Of a stretch of 64,000 nt of DNA, positions 16,494 to 27,922 are shown in pieces (position 1 is the stretch's first letter; each line of letters starts with the position of its first letter). The DNA comes from Deltaproteobacteria bacterium (lineage in GTDB: Bacteria; Desulfobacterota; Binatia; HRBIN30; JACQVA1), in assembly GCA_016178705.1 (NCBI GenBank), contig JACOST010000009.1, positions 1-64,000 on the forward strand, written 5' to 3'. The notes under the pieces were generated by a model. The model was not told where the DNA came from and searched no databases. It saw only the letters and a program-made list of their open reading frames with translations. Both the position numbers and the translations under genes were made by a program.

Positions 16494-17744
16494 TCAACGA
16501 ACCAACTGTTGCAGTTCAAAAATGGGCACGAGAATCGCCATCACGATGAATAAGACGATGCCACCCATGAAAATAATCATCACCGGTTCGAGAATACTGG
16601 TGAGCGCGTTCACCGACGCGTCGACTTCGTTGTCGTAGGCATCAGCAGCGCGCGACAGCATCTCCTCCAGTTCGCCGCTCTTCTCGCCGACCGCGATCAT
16701 GTGCAGCACGAGCGGCGGGAACAGGCCGCTCTTGCGCAGCGGCGGCTCGATGCTCTGCCCTTCGCGGATACTGTTGCGACCGTTCTCGATGGCTTCGGCC
16801 AACACCGTGTTCCCCACCACGTTCTTCACGATGTCGAGCGACGGTAGGAGCGCGATGCCGCTGTTCAACAGCGTCGAAAGCGTGCGCGAAAAGCGCGCCA
16901 GCGCCACCTTCTTCAGCATTTTGCCGAAGTAGGGGACACGCAACACGTAGCCGTCGAAGCGCAAGCGGCCCGCCGGCGTGCGAATCGACACCCGGATGGC
17001 CATCACAATCGCGATCGCTGCGCCGACGATCAGCCACCAGTACTGCTGGAGGAAGCCGCTGATCCTGAGCAGGATGGTTGTCATCAGCGGCAGCGCTTGC
17101 TTGTTCTCGTCGAAGATCTTGGTGATGCGCGGCACCACGTAGGAGAGCAGGAACAGCAGTACCGAGCTGCTCACCAAACCCATCGCCACCGGATAGGTCA
17201 GCGCGCTGCGTACCTTGTTGCGCAGTTGCGCGGCCTTCTCGGTGTATTCGGCCAGGCGCAGCAGCACGATGTCGAGCGCGCCGCTGGCTTCGCCGGCGCG
17301 CACCATGTTGACGTAGAGGTCGGAGAACAGTTTCGGATGCTCCTTCATCGCGTCGGCGAGCGCGCGCCCTTCCACCACCTGTCCGCGCACCTGCGAGAGC
17401 GTGCGCTTGATGGGCGCGTTGTCGATCTGTTCGATCAAGGCGCTGAGACAGTCCACCAGCGGCAACCCGGCGCCGACCAGGGTCGAGAGCTGCCGGGTCA
17501 TCAGCGCCACGTCTTGCGGGGTGATGCGCTCGAAGAGCTGGCCGATGTTGACTTGGAAACGCGCGCCGGGCGTGGCCGCCTTCTCCTCCGCGGCCTGGCG
17601 GCCGGTACGGTCTTCGCTCAGGTCGGTGGGAAAGACGCCGCTCTTGCGCAACTTCAGCCGCGCCCCCTTCGGGCTGTCGGCGTCGACGATGCCGTTGACC
17701 GCCTTGCCCTCGGTGGTGAGGCCTTTGTACGCGTAGACTGGCAT
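16494..17744 (-). CDS. gspF: T2SS inner-membrane platform protein GspF
   Basis: 416 residues, normal family length. It begins MPVYAYKGLTTEGKAVNG, then has two homologous T2SSF domains (about 75-195 and 280-400) with three membrane helices. The motifs LSTLVGAGLPLVDCL and LSTLLNSGIALLPSL show the internal duplication. GspF is the polytopic core of the assembly platform. A 58-base gap separates it from gspE and a 78-base gap from gspG. Confidence 0.95.
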   Translation of the reverse strand: MPVYAYKGLTTEGKAVNGIVDADSPKGARLKLRKSGVFPTDLSEDRTGRQAAEEKAATPGARFQVNIGQLFERITPQDVALMTRQLSTLVGAGLPLVDCLSALIEQIDNAPIKRTLSQVRGQVVEGRALADAMKEHPKLFSDLYVNMVRAGEASGALDIVLLRLAEYTEKAAQLRNKVRSALTYPVAMGLVSSSVLLFLLSYVVPRITKIFDENKQALPLMTTILLRISGFLQQYWWLIVGAAIAIVMAIRVSIRTPAGRLRFDGYVLRVPYFGKMLKKVALARFSRTLSTLLNSGIALLPSLDIVKNVVGNTVLAEAIENGRNSIREGQSIEPPLRKSGLFPPLVLHMIAVGEKSGELEEMLSRAADAYDNEVDASVNALTSILEPVMIIFMGGIVLFIVMAILVPIFELQQLVR

Positions 17745-17802
17745 GCTTGGACACTACCGACGCTGCGCGCCGGCCGACATTCGATCGCCGTGTGGCGGAA
17801 CC

Positions 17803-19509
17803 TTACACCAAGTCTTCTTGCGTAACACGCAGGATCTCTTCGATGCTGGTGAAGCCGGCCAACACCTTGTCGGCGCCGTCATGGCGCAAGGTATCCATGC
17901 CTTTGCCGGTGGCTTCGCGGCGGATAGTGGCCGCGTCGGCGTTCTTCATGATCAGGTTGCGGATCTCGTCATCGACCACCAGCAACTCGTGAATGCCGGT
18001 GCGGCCGCGATATGCGGTCTGCTTGCAACTGGCGCATCCCGGGCCGACGCGATACACGGTGCGTCCGCTCACACGATCCGCACGCACGCCCAACTCGCGC
18101 AGCTCCTCCACCGACGGCGTGTACGGCACACGACAATCGGGGCACAAGCGGCGGACCAATCGTTGGGCCATGACGGCGACCACCGACGAGGACACCAGAA
18201 ACGGTTCGATGCCCATGTCGAGCAAGCGCGTCACCGCGCCAAACGAGTCGTTGGTGTGCAGCGTCGAGAACACCAAGTGCCCGGTGAGTGCGGCTTGGAT
18301 GGCGATCTCCGCGGTTTCAACGTCGCGAATTTCGCCGACCATGATCACGTCGGGATCCTGGCGCAGGATCGAACGCAAGCCGTTGGCGAAGGTCAGCTCG
18401 ATCTTCGGATTCACCTGAATCTGACCAACGCCGTGCAACTGGTACTCGATCGGATCTTCGATCGTAATGATGTTCTTGTCGGTCGTGTTGATCTTCGAGA
18501 GCGCGGCATAGAGCGTGGTGGTCTTCCCGCTCCCAGTGGGTCCGGTGACCAGCACGATGCCGTGGCTCTGCTTGATCAGTTTCTCGACCAGTTCGTGTTT
18601 GTGCCCGGTGAGTCCGAGCTCCTCGAGGTGCAGCACGGTCGTGGTGCGGTCGAGCAAGCGCATCACCACGCGCTCGCCGAAGGCGGTGGGCACGATCGAC
18701 ACGCGGATGTCGACGTCCTTCCCGGCGAGACGGATGCGGATGCGCCCGTCTTGCGGCAAACGTTTCTCGGCGATGTTGAGGCCGGCCATGATCTTCACGC
18801 GCGAGATGATGATCGGCTGAAAGCGCTTCGGCGGCGAGAGGATGTCGTAGAGCACGCCGTCGATGCGGAAGCGCACCGCGAGATCGCGCTCGAACGGCTC
18901 GATGTGAATGTCGCTGGCGCGATCCTTCACCGCCTGAAACAAGAGCGAGTTGACCAATCGAATGATGGGCGCTTCGTCGTCGGCTTCGAGGAGATCTTTG
19001 GTTTCGAACTCGCTGGCGGCGAGATCGAGCCGCTCCTCGTCGAGGCCTTCGAGCAGATCGGACGCCGTCCCTGATGCCTGATCGTAGGCCCGGTTGATCG
19101 CGGCTTCGACGATCGGCGCCGGCGCCACCAACACTCGGATCGGGCGGCGCAGCAACAACCGCAGATCATCGATGGGGCCGAAGTTGGACGGGTCCGCGGT
19201 GGCGACGGTCACCACGTCGCCGTCGGCGCCGATGGGCAGCAGCTGGTAGCGCTTGGCAAAGTTGATCGGCAACGCGCCGATCAGCCCGAGCGGATGCGCG
19301 TCCTCGGGCAGCCGCTCAACGAAGGGCAGGCCGTAGTGTTCGGCGAGGGCGTGCGCCCACGTCCGGCTATCGATCGCGCCCATCTCCTGCAGCACGTCGC
19401 CGAGATCGCGGCCGTCGCGCAGACGCTCGCGCGCCTTGTCGAGTGTGGCCTCCGAGACCCCGCCGTGCTCGACGAGAAACGCTTCGAGCGATCGTGCTGC
19501 CACTGCCAT
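17803..19509 (-). CDS. gspE: T2SS assembly ATPase GspE
   Basis: 568 residues from the ATG at 19509, five bases past the gspD stop and preceded by GAAGGTG. N-terminal GspE N-domains are followed by the ATPase: Walker A GPTGSGKTTT, Asp box IEDPIEYQLHGV, Walker B region DPDVIMVGEIRD and His box. The tetracysteine zinc knob is present as CPDC and CASC with about 30 residues between. It powers pseudopilus assembly. Confidence 0.95.
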   Translation of the reverse strand: MAVAARSLEAFLVEHGGVSEATLDKARERLRDGRDLGDVLQEMGAIDSRTWAHALAEHYGLPFVERLPEDAHPLGLIGALPINFAKRYQLLPIGADGDVVTVATADPSNFGPIDDLRLLLRRPIRVLVAPAPIVEAAINRAYDQASGTASDLLEGLDEERLDLAASEFETKDLLEADDEAPIIRLVNSLLFQAVKDRASDIHIEPFERDLAVRFRIDGVLYDILSPPKRFQPIIISRVKIMAGLNIAEKRLPQDGRIRIRLAGKDVDIRVSIVPTAFGERVVMRLLDRTTTVLHLEELGLTGHKHELVEKLIKQSHGIVLVTGPTGSGKTTTLYAALSKINTTDKNIITIEDPIEYQLHGVGQIQVNPKIELTFANGLRSILRQDPDVIMVGEIRDVETAEIAIQAALTGHLVFSTLHTNDSFGAVTRLLDMGIEPFLVSSSVVAVMAQRLVRRLCPDCRVPYTPSVEELRELGVRADRVSGRTVYRVGPGCASCKQTAYRGRTGIHELLVVDDEIRNLIMKNADAATIRREATGKGMDTLRHDGADKVLAGFTSIEEILRVTQEDLV

Positions 19510-19514
19510 GCGCT

Positions 19515-22313
19515 CTAGTTCACCTTCGTCCACGCGTGGACGTTGCGCGCCGACGCATCGGTCGCGATGTCACGCCAGTGTAGCAGTTCGCGCGGCTCAC
19601 CGCCCACCGGCAATCCCTCAGGATACACCGCCATCGCCTGCTCTCGGGTGCTGAAGGTATCGAGGCAATGGTACAGGGCGCTGTAGGTGTCGCTCTCGAA
19701 CCGGACATCTCTACCGTGCACGAACAGTGAACGCAGTTCCGATTCGGCCGGCACGGCGACGGCGAGCAGGCCGTTGGGAGCCGCCAGAATCGGAGGTGGT
19801 TGACCCTGCTCCGAGAAGCTCGCCAACAAAACGTAGCGCACCGGCGCGGGCGGCGGCAGGCTGCTCGCCTCGCTGGCACCGGCATCGGGTGGAGGAGGCG
19901 GAGCCGACTGCTTCTTCTCGCCCCCTTCGGCTGGCGCCGGCAGCGTGTCCCACCCAGGCGTGTCGAGCATATCGGAGCGCTTGTTCGGAATGTGCTGCTC
20001 CTCCATGAACGCCTTGATCCGATCGCGCTGCTGCAACGATTCTTTGCGCTGATCGGCTTCATTGCGCACGATGTGCGGAGTCAGGAAGATGATCAAGTTG
20101 ACCTTCTCACGCATTGACGACGTGTTGCGCAGCAGGTTGCCGAGCACCGGGATGTTGCTGACGAACGGAATGCCGCTGCGTCGCTGCGTGATGTCGTCCG
20201 AGATCAGACCGCCGATAACGATGGTCTGATTGTCACGCGAGACCACCGTGGTACTGGCGGACCGGATAGTGGTGGTGGGGCCGACGGTGAGCGTCTCCGC
20301 CTGCGAGGTTGGAATGATTGCCGAGACTTCTTCGAAGATGTCGAGGCGAACTGTGCCGCCTTCGGAGATCTGCGGCGTGAAGCGCAGCGTAATACCGACG
20401 TCACGCCGCTCTACCGTCGCGAACTGGTTGCTGAGGTTAGTCTCGCTGGTTGAACGGCTCGCGACGAACGGCACGTTCTGGCCGACGACGATTTCGGCCT
20501 CTTGGTTGTCGGTGGTCAAGAGATTGGGTGCGGAGAGCACGTTGACGTCGTCGTCGCTCTGCAGTGCCGTAAACAGTGCTTGCTGCGCTGGCACGACCGT
20601 GCCGTTGGGAAGCCGCACGGTCTGATTGCTCACTGCGGCCAGCAGCAGCCCCTGGATACTGCCCGGATTGGCCGCGAACTGATTGAGATTGTCGCTGAGA
20701 TTGGTCCGACCGATGCCGATGCCTGAACTTCCTAACGCGGTGCCACCCTGGAAATCAAAACCAAGGCTGCGCGCTTTTTCGAGTCGCACTTCGAGAATGA
20801 TTGCCTCGATGTAAACCTGGCGGCGGCGCACGTCGAGTTTTTCGATGACCTCTTTGATCGTCTCGTAATCTTGCGGCGAGGCGTTGATGATGACCGAGTT
20901 GGTTTGCGGATCAGCGGTCATGCGGATGGCTTCAACTTGCTGTCCGCCAATCGCTGCCCCAAACGGTTGCCCTGACACGAGGGGTGTTCCGCCTAAAGCA
21001 CCGGCTTGTCCCGCGGGAAAGAGACTGTTGCCGCCACCTAGACCGCCCAAGCGGGCGCCGCCCAAGCCACCGCCGCCCAGCCCGCCACCACCGAATCCCC
21101 CACCCAAGCCACCGCCGCCCAAGCCGCCGCCACCGAATCCACCTCCACCGCCGCCAAGACCACCGCCACGGCCGCCGCGGCTGCCGACGCCGCCCAGGCC
21201 GCCGCGCCCACCCCTTCCACTACTGAGGCCAGCCGCCGCCAAGCCGCCGCCGCCGTTCACCATCGTGGACAGCACTTGCAGCAACTCAACGGCGTTGGCG
21301 TACTTGAGGTAGTAGACATGAATCCGGCTGTTGCCGAGTGGCAGCGGCACGTCGAGGCGCGCCACGATATCTTTGATGCGGCGCATTTCGAGCACGCCGG
21401 CCAGAACGATCAGCGAATTGGTGCGTTCGTCGGGAATGATCTTGAACGCGCGCCCGGGCGCGCCGCCGGACACCGATGCTTGTCCCCCGCCACCAGCCCG
21501 CGCGGCGCGGCCCGCGGCCGGTGCCGGCACGGGTGCCGGGGCTGCGGGATTTTGGCCGGCCTGCTGCCCCTCGTCCAACACTTGGGCGAGCGTCTGGGCG
21601 ATGTCGGTGGCGAACGCATAGTTGAGCCGCAGCACTTCGATGCCGCGTTCCTGCCCTTCCACATCGAGTTCGGCGAGAATTTTGATCAGGCGAGCTGTCT
21701 GCGCCGCGGTGTCGATCAGAATCAGCGTGTTCGTCGGCGAGTACGCGGTCAGCAATCCGTCGGGCGAGACCAGCGGTTGCAGGATCGCCACCATGTTGTT
21801 GGCATCTACGTGCGTGAGCGGAACCAGCCGCGTGATGAACTCATCACTCGGCGACACGCCGCCTTTTGGGACGATGGTCCGCAGCGTCGAGCTCTTCGCG
21901 TCCTTGGTCGGCACGATTTTGATCACCGACCCGCTCGGCACGGTGGTGAAGCCCTTCACTTGCAGCACAGATTGAAAAACGAGATAGGCTTCGTCGACGG
22001 AGATTTTGGCGGGCGAGATGATAGTGATCTTGCCCTTCACCTTTTCGTCGACGATGAAATTCTTGTGAGTGATCTCGCTGATGAACTTCACCAGGACGCC
22101 GAGGTCGACGTCCTGGAAATCCATCTGGATGTTGCGGCCGTCATCGGCGGCCTGGTCGTCGTCCGCTTCGGCTGGTTCGGCTTCGGCGGGTGCGGCCGGC
22201 GCAGGTGGCGGGACGGCAGGTTTGGCTGGCTGGGCCGCGGCCAGCGGGGCCAGGCTGCACCACAAGCCCATCACGATGGCCAGCAGGGTGACGGGGCGAC
22301 GCAATCGCGGCAT
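19515..22313 (-). CDS. gspD: T2SS outer-membrane secretin GspD with Gly-rich insert and C-terminal extension
   Basis: 932 residues from the ATG at 22313, which has AGGAG five bases upstream; an in-frame ATG at 22325 is an alternative. It has a signal peptide; N0 domain from about residue 60 (NIQMDFQDVDLGVLVKFISE); N1 and N2 domains; an N3 domain interrupted by a Gly-rich stretch of about 75 residues; then the secretin core with VGQNVPFVASR and IPVLGNLLRN. After the core a Pro-rich linker leads to an unusual C-terminal domain of about 100 residues. The protein is longer than the usual 650-750. Confidence 0.93.
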   Translation of the reverse strand: MPRLRRPVTLLAIVMGLWCSLAPLAAAQPAKPAVPPPAPAAPAEAEPAEADDDQAADDGRNIQMDFQDVDLGVLVKFISEITHKNFIVDEKVKGKITIISPAKISVDEAYLVFQSVLQVKGFTTVPSGSVIKIVPTKDAKSSTLRTIVPKGGVSPSDEFITRLVPLTHVDANNMVAILQPLVSPDGLLTAYSPTNTLILIDTAAQTARLIKILAELDVEGQERGIEVLRLNYAFATDIAQTLAQVLDEGQQAGQNPAAPAPVPAPAAGRAARAGGGGQASVSGGAPGRAFKIIPDERTNSLIVLAGVLEMRRIKDIVARLDVPLPLGNSRIHVYYLKYANAVELLQVLSTMVNGGGGLAAAGLSSGRGGRGGLGGVGSRGGRGGGLGGGGGGFGGGGLGGGGLGGGFGGGGLGGGGLGGARLGGLGGGNSLFPAGQAGALGGTPLVSGQPFGAAIGGQQVEAIRMTADPQTNSVIINASPQDYETIKEVIEKLDVRRRQVYIEAIILEVRLEKARSLGFDFQGGTALGSSGIGIGRTNLSDNLNQFAANPGSIQGLLLAAVSNQTVRLPNGTVVPAQQALFTALQSDDDVNVLSAPNLLTTDNQEAEIVVGQNVPFVASRSTSETNLSNQFATVERRDVGITLRFTPQISEGGTVRLDIFEEVSAIIPTSQAETLTVGPTTTIRSASTTVVSRDNQTIVIGGLISDDITQRRSGIPFVSNIPVLGNLLRNTSSMREKVNLIIFLTPHIVRNEADQRKESLQQRDRIKAFMEEQHIPNKRSDMLDTPGWDTLPAPAEGGEKKQSAPPPPPDAGASEASSLPPPAPVRYVLLASFSEQGQPPPILAAPNGLLAVAVPAESELRSLFVHGRDVRFESDTYSALYHCLDTFSTREQAMAVYPEGLPVGGEPRELLHWRDIATDASARNVHAWTKVN
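21040..21262 (-). repeat. Low-complexity tract coding the Gly-rich insert of GspD
   Basis: Codons for Gly with scattered Leu, Phe and Arg in units such as GGGLGGGG. It lies between the first helix (ELLQVLSTMVNGG) and second strand (RMTADPQTNSVII) of the N3 domain. GC-rich and repetitive, it is prone to length variation. Confidence 0.9.
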
Positions 22314-22332
22314 AGCTCCTCGCATCTTCGGT

Positions 22333-23208
22333 CTAGGGAATCCGGTAGCCCAGAGTGATCGATTGCTTGTTGCGCAGCGCCTGCACCGTGAGTTCGTGCA
22401 CATCGCGCAATTCGGTCAGCATCGCCATCGCGCGGCTGGGATCCGACAGCTCCTGGCCGTTGATGCTCTGGATGATGTCGCCGTTTTTCAGACCGATCTT
22501 GTCGAACAGACTATCCTGACGGATCGCGAACAGGCGGAACCCGGTGGCCTTGCCACCTTCGAAGTGCGGCACCGCCCTGACTTGCGTGAACAGCTGGCTC
22601 ATGTTCTCCAGCGCGCCGTCGACTTCACTGCGATCGATGACGTACTGATTCTCGCCCACCAGTTGGATATGTTCGTCACCCGGCTTGGTAACGGCGGCGG
22701 GCGCCGCGCCCGTCGCTGCGGTCATTCCCGGCGGTCGCTTGGCATCCGCCTGCAACTCGAGGATCTCATCCTTGCCGTCGCGGTTGAGCACGACCTTGTC
22801 CCACTCGACGCTGACCACTTTGGCAAGACCCTGCACCGTGTCGCCGATCTTGTAGAGTTGCTGCTGGTGCGTTCCGAGGTCCTCGATCACGCACGACGAG
22901 CTACCGTGTTTGTGAATGGCGACACCCCACAGCCGGACTTTCAACTCCGTCTTGGGCGGCGGACCCGCGGGCTTCTCGGGCTCGGGCTTGGTTGAGTTGA
23001 AAATGTCGCGCGTGGTGATGAGTGCGTAGTGCGCGCTGGCTTTGCGCCCCTCCTTCGCCATGGGCGGGGGCGGCTCGGTGAGGTGCACGGTCGGCGGCGG
23101 CACCAGTTTGGCGGCGATGGCGGTCCCGACCACGGACGAACTCACATAGGCGATGGCGGCCAGCAGCACTAGATTGGCCACAACAAGGTATCGAGGTGAG
23201 ATCGTCAT
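22333..23208 (-). CDS. gspC: T2SS inner-membrane protein GspC
   Basis: 291 residues: one membrane segment (LVVANLVLLAAIAYVSSSVV), the HR domain (LRLWGVAIHKHGSSSCVIED type, about 95-165) and a C-terminal PDZ domain with FRLFAIRQDSLFDKIGLKNGD. GspC joins the inner-membrane platform to the secretin and helps choose substrates. It is the first gene of the operon. The gspD start lies 19 bases past its stop. Confidence 0.93.
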   Translation of the reverse strand: MTISPRYLVVANLVLLAAIAYVSSSVVGTAIAAKLVPPPTVHLTEPPPPMAKEGRKASAHYALITTRDIFNSTKPEPEKPAGPPPKTELKVRLWGVAIHKHGSSSCVIEDLGTHQQQLYKIGDTVQGLAKVVSVEWDKVVLNRDGKDEILELQADAKRPPGMTAATGAAPAAVTKPGDEHIQLVGENQYVIDRSEVDGALENMSQLFTQVRAVPHFEGGKATGFRLFAIRQDSLFDKIGLKNGDIIQSINGQELSDPSRAMAMLTELRDVHELTVQALRNKQSITLGYRIP

Positions 23209-23226
23209 CGCTTAGAATGCCGCGTC

Positions 23227-23256
23227 TGTATAGGCCGAACCGTGCGTCTAATTCAA
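23227..23256 (-). promoter_or_regulatory. Candidate sigma70 promoter of the T2SS operon
   Basis: On the minus strand TTGAAT (23251-23256) and TATACA (23227-23232) are 18 bases apart, 18 bases before the gspC ATG. Both hexamers are good matches. No operator-like repeat was seen. Confidence 0.5.
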
Positions 23257-23284
23257 GCAAGTGCCGCTGCGGCGCAACGCGGCC

Positions 23285-23313
23285 TTGACACTGGAAAATC
23301 GCCCGGCTACGGT
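23285..23313 (+). promoter_or_regulatory. Candidate sigma70 promoter for the Fe-S assembly gene
   Basis: TTGACA (23285-23290) is followed after 17 bases by TACGGT (23308-23313). The -35 is perfect and the -10 weaker. It is divergent from the T2SS promoter and leaves a leader of about 50 bases. Confidence 0.5.
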
Positions 23314-23371
23314 CTCTGAGACGAACGAAGTTCTCGGATTGTTCACCGGAGTGCAAGCGAGGCAGTCACAA

Positions 23372-23764
23372 ATGGAACACGAAGCCCACCACAGCCACAC
23401 TTCTGATGAGTTCGCGACCGCGCCGGGAGCGGAGGCGGTGGTCACGCTCACCGAGAAAGCTGTCGAGATGGCGAAAGAGGCGCGCGCGCGCGAAGGGCTG
23501 GGCGACGACTCCGGCCTGCGGGTCGGCGTCATTGGAGGCGGCTGTTCTGGATTTCAGTACTCGCTCGGCTTCGAGCCGGCGCCGAAGGCCGACGATCAAG
23601 TGATCGAGCAAGGCGGAATTCGACTGTTCGTCGACTCGATGAGCGTGCAATACCTCAAGGGCATCACCATCGACTACGTCAGCGGACTGCACGGCGCGGG
23701 TTTCAAGTTTCTCAACCCCAACGCCACTCGCACCTGTGGGTGCGGCTCGTCGTTCTCAGCGTAA
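23372..23764 (+). CDS. IscA/ErpA-type iron-sulfur cluster assembly protein
   Basis: 130 residues from the ATG at 23372. After a His-rich N-terminus (MEHEAHHSHTSDE) comes the HesB-type domain: VTLTEKAVEMAKEA, then the three cluster-binding cysteines in VIGGGCSGFQY and the C-terminal TCGCGSSF. It is an A-type carrier that hands Fe-S clusters to client proteins. The short His/Glu-rich N-terminal tail is an oddity. The protein ends 8 bases before the convergent clpA stop. Confidence 0.92.
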   Translation: MEHEAHHSHTSDEFATAPGAEAVVTLTEKAVEMAKEARAREGLGDDSGLRVGVIGGGCSGFQYSLGFEPAPKADDQVIEQGGIRLFVDSMSVQYLKGITIDYVSGLHGAGFKFLNPNATRTCGCGSSFSA

Positions 23765-23772
23765 GCTCACCC

Positions 23773-26040
<2,268 letters not shown>

Positions 26041-26096
26041 CGGCCTGCCCTTCCTCTCCGCATTCGTCTAAGCCTCTTCTCAACGGCCGCCTACGG

Positions 26097-26414
26097 CTAA
26101 GCCTCTTCCATCGTACACTGCAGCGGATACTCGTGCGCTTTGGCGAGCCCGAGCACCTCGGCGACTTTGGTCTCGGCCACTTCGAATGTGTAGATGCCAC
26201 AGACACCGATGCCACGGCGGTGGACGTGCAGCATAATCTGCGTCGCCTCCGTCAGCGCCTTGTGAAACACGGCCTCCAGCACCTGCACCACGAATTCCAT
26301 TGTGGTGTAGTCGTCGTTGTGCAGCAGCACCTTGTAGAGCTTGGGCTCCTCGACCTTCTTCTCGGTCTCGGTGATGACTGCGTAATCGGACTCGGGTGCG
26401 CCCTGCTTGCTCAT
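26097..26414 (-). CDS. clpS: ClpS adaptor protein
   Basis: 105 residues. The N-degron pocket motif is clear: [18 protein letters not shown], then [19 protein letters not shown]. ClpS hands N-end-rule substrates to ClpA. Family length and order are normal. Confidence 0.97.
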   Translation of the reverse strand: MSKQGAPESDYAVITETEKKVEEPKLYKVLLHNDDYTTMEFVVQVLEAVFHKALTEATQIMLHVHRRGIGVCGIYTFEVAETKVAEVLGLAKAHEYPLQCTMEEA

Positions 26415-26530
26415 GCCGCTCCAAATGTAGTGCGGCGGTCCGTCCGGAGCAAGTCAGGGCCGGCGATCAGGTTCCGGTTCGACCGCCACAAGGACGTGGC
26501 AAGCAGCTATCGTCCGCTACTCTGGGCTGG

Positions 26531-27922
26531 CTACGCGCCAGCAACCCAGTTGCCGTGAAAGCCGTACGGCACGCGGCGCGGGATCTGCACACGCGCGATC
26601 GGCTCGGCACCGACATTCTGCGCGTCGAGGATGACAAACTCGCTGCGCTTGTGCGCCGCGTCGTAGACAAAGGTCAGCAAGTACCCTCCGTCCTCCGCCC
26701 CGGACGCGCGCTTGGGCACAAACACCGCTTCGCCGCAGCCGTTGCCGGGACCGAAGTCGTGCGTGTCTTGGCGCCCGCTCTGCCGATCGTACTTATACAC
26801 AGCGGTGAACTCCGGCGTCGCACTCATGTGCGCCCCGGCACCGGCCATGTATCCGAAACGATGCGGCAAGCCGACGCGCGCATCGGCCACCCGCGGGAAG
26901 TCGGCGACGCGATCGTCGAGCGGTTCGGACTTCACACCGCCGCCTTTCAGATCAATCGTCCAGCGATGCAGACGCGGATTCACTTCGGGACCTTGCGCCT
27001 GCTGCTGCGCGGCCGGATCCATGAACACCAGCTTGCCGAACCGAGCGACTTCGAGCACGAGTGTGTCGCCGTCGCCGAACGCGTTCATCGGATGGAACAC
27101 ATAGCTGGCGTCGGTGCTGTACCACTTCACGTCGGCGTTGCCGCCGTTGCGCGGCATGACGCCGATGCGTGTCCCGCGGTCGGGCTCCCAACTGAACGGC
27201 GACCCGGTCGCGGCGATGTTCTCGATGCTGAACACCAGGGGGCAGAGAATGAAGATGACGTGATCCCGCGTAGTGACGAAGTCGTGAATCATCGACGGCC
27301 AAGCGATGTCGATCTCCTCGCTGCGCACCAACCGTCCGTCTTTGTCGGCGACGTGGTACGTCAGGTACGGCGGAAACGGCGCGTAGCCGAAGAAGAGCAT
27401 CTCGCCGGTCTCCGGGTCCATCTTCGGGTGCGCGGTCATCGCGGTCTTGAGCTTGCCGTCGAAATCAAATTCACCGAGCGTGGCGAGCGAGCCGAGCTGC
27501 AATTGCGTCGGCAGTGCCCCCTCCATCAACGCCAGCAGCCTGCGAGCGTGCACGACGATGTTGGTGTTGCCGGTGTTCTTGAACTTCGGCGCCTCGGTCA
27601 TCTCTTTGCCGATGTCGAGAATGCCGCCGTACAGTGCGCGGCCGGCCGCCTGCTCTTCGCCGAGACCTTGGCTCTGCACGTAGCGGTTGCGATAGCTCGC
27701 CTGACCGTCACGTAGCGCGACGGCGTGGATCATGCCGTCGCCGTCGAACCAATGGTAGCGCCCCTTGGGCTCAAAGGCTGGATTCGATCCGTTTCGGTAG
27801 TAGGTGCCGTTCAACTCGCGCGGAATTTCGCCGATCACGCGCAGCTGATCAAAATCGTCCTCGCTACGTATCGGGCCGAAGTTGCCCTGGAGAAATGGAT
27901 TCGTTTCACTCTCACGCCCCAT
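26531..27922 (-). CDS. Carotenoid oxygenase (RPE65/CCD family)
   Basis: 463 residues from the ATG at 27922, preceded by GGAGG. The family features are present: HWFDGDGMIHAVAL, and the metal-ligand histidines in TAHPKMDPETGEM, MIHDFVTTRDH, FHPMNAFG and the C-terminal YGFHGNW. It is a non-haem iron dioxygenase cleaving carotenoid or stilbene double bonds. The start lies 10 bases inside the end of the upstream TetR gene, so the two are an operon and the TetR protein very probably regulates it. Confidence 0.92.
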   Translation of the reverse strand: MGRESETNPFLQGNFGPIRSEDDFDQLRVIGEIPRELNGTYYRNGSNPAFEPKGRYHWFDGDGMIHAVALRDGQASYRNRYVQSQGLGEEQAAGRALYGGILDIGKEMTEAPKFKNTGNTNIVVHARRLLALMEGALPTQLQLGSLATLGEFDFDGKLKTAMTAHPKMDPETGEMLFFGYAPFPPYLTYHVADKDGRLVRSEEIDIAWPSMIHDFVTTRDHVIFILCPLVFSIENIAATGSPFSWEPDRGTRIGVMPRNGGNADVKWYSTDASYVFHPMNAFGDGDTLVLEVARFGKLVFMDPAAQQQAQGPEVNPRLHRWTIDLKGGGVKSEPLDDRVADFPRVADARVGLPHRFGYMAGAGAHMSATPEFTAVYKYDRQSGRQDTHDFGPGNGCGEAVFVPKRASGAEDGGYLLTFVYDAAHKRSEFVILDAQNVGAEPIARVQIPRRVPYGFHGNWVAGA

